Under the pieces are notes generated by a model. It saw nothing but the letters and a program-made list of their open reading frames with translations, was not told where the DNA came from and did not search any database. This document shows, one piece after another, positions 63,970-64,000 of a stretch of 64,000 nucleotides of DNA. The number at the start of each line of letters is the position of its first letter. Positions within the stretch are counted from its first letter, which is position 1. The stretch comes from Hyphomicrobiales bacterium (GTDB lineage: Bacteria; Pseudomonadota; Alphaproteobacteria; Rhizobiales; Rhizobiaceae), in assembly GCA_900468625.1 (NCBI GenBank), contig UBUL01000024.1, forward strand, positions 62,001 through 126,000, read 5' to 3'. Position numbers and translations under genes: made by a program.

Positions 63970-64000
63970 CGATTTCCCCTTGTCCTGTCACGAAAGGCGG

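Overview
The window is chromosomal DNA of an alphaproteobacterium of the Rhizobiaceae, most probably Rhizobium or a close relative. This rests on the gene order nuoA-N/birA/rnj/mce, the neighbouring hup-lon-clpX-clpP block, an rkp-type K-antigen (capsular polysaccharide) locus, an intergenic palindrome of the rhizobial type, and high-GC codon use. No transposase, integrase, prophage or CRISPR array was seen.

Layout. (1) 1-18.9 kb, minus strand: a complete 14-gene complex I operon (nuoABCDEFGHIJKLMN) followed by birA, ribonuclease J and the start of methylmalonyl-CoA epimerase. Two unfamiliar genes lie inside the operon: a small secreted protein between nuoD and nuoE, and a protein ending in a helix-hairpin-helix-like domain between nuoF and nuoG. 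The same C-terminal domain is also fused to NuoE. (2) 19.2-20.1 kb: two identical tRNA-Asp genes, a tRNA-Val gene and a probable 37-residue membrane peptide. (3) 20.2-43.9 kb: a capsule locus with two arms. The minus arm is rkpU and then rkpA-G-H-I-J: a large single-module polyketide/fatty-acid synthase, an alpha-oxoamine synthase, a 3-ketosphinganine-reductase-like SDR, an LTA-synthase-like membrane phosphotransferase and a KpsS/KpsC-type protein. The plus arm holds a methyltransferase, an unknown protein, two KpsE-type inner-membrane export proteins, a KpsT-type ATPase and two glycosyltransferases. No KpsM permease is present.

(4) 44-53.8 kb: accessory genes. These are a YhaN/YhaO (SbcC/SbcD-like) pair, an aldo/keto reductase, a flavodoxin-like protein, a DoxX-like membrane protein with a divergent TetR regulator, and a second DoxX-like/SDR pair with a divergent HxlR regulator. 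(5) 53.9-59.4 kb, minus strand: hup, lon, clpX, clpP, a core proteostasis block with clear terminators after hup and lon. (6) 59.8-61.1 kb: a membrane diguanylate cyclase. (7) 61.3-64 kb: pstB, pstA, pstC, with no phoU or phoB after pstB.

Working together: the nuo block is the respiratory NADH dehydrogenase. The rkp arm plausibly builds a dedicated, possibly sphingoid-like lipid on which a Kdo-linked capsule is started, while the plus arm assembles and exports the chain. The roughly 34 kb between the tRNA-Val gene and hup look like an accessory insertion between two conserved core blocks.
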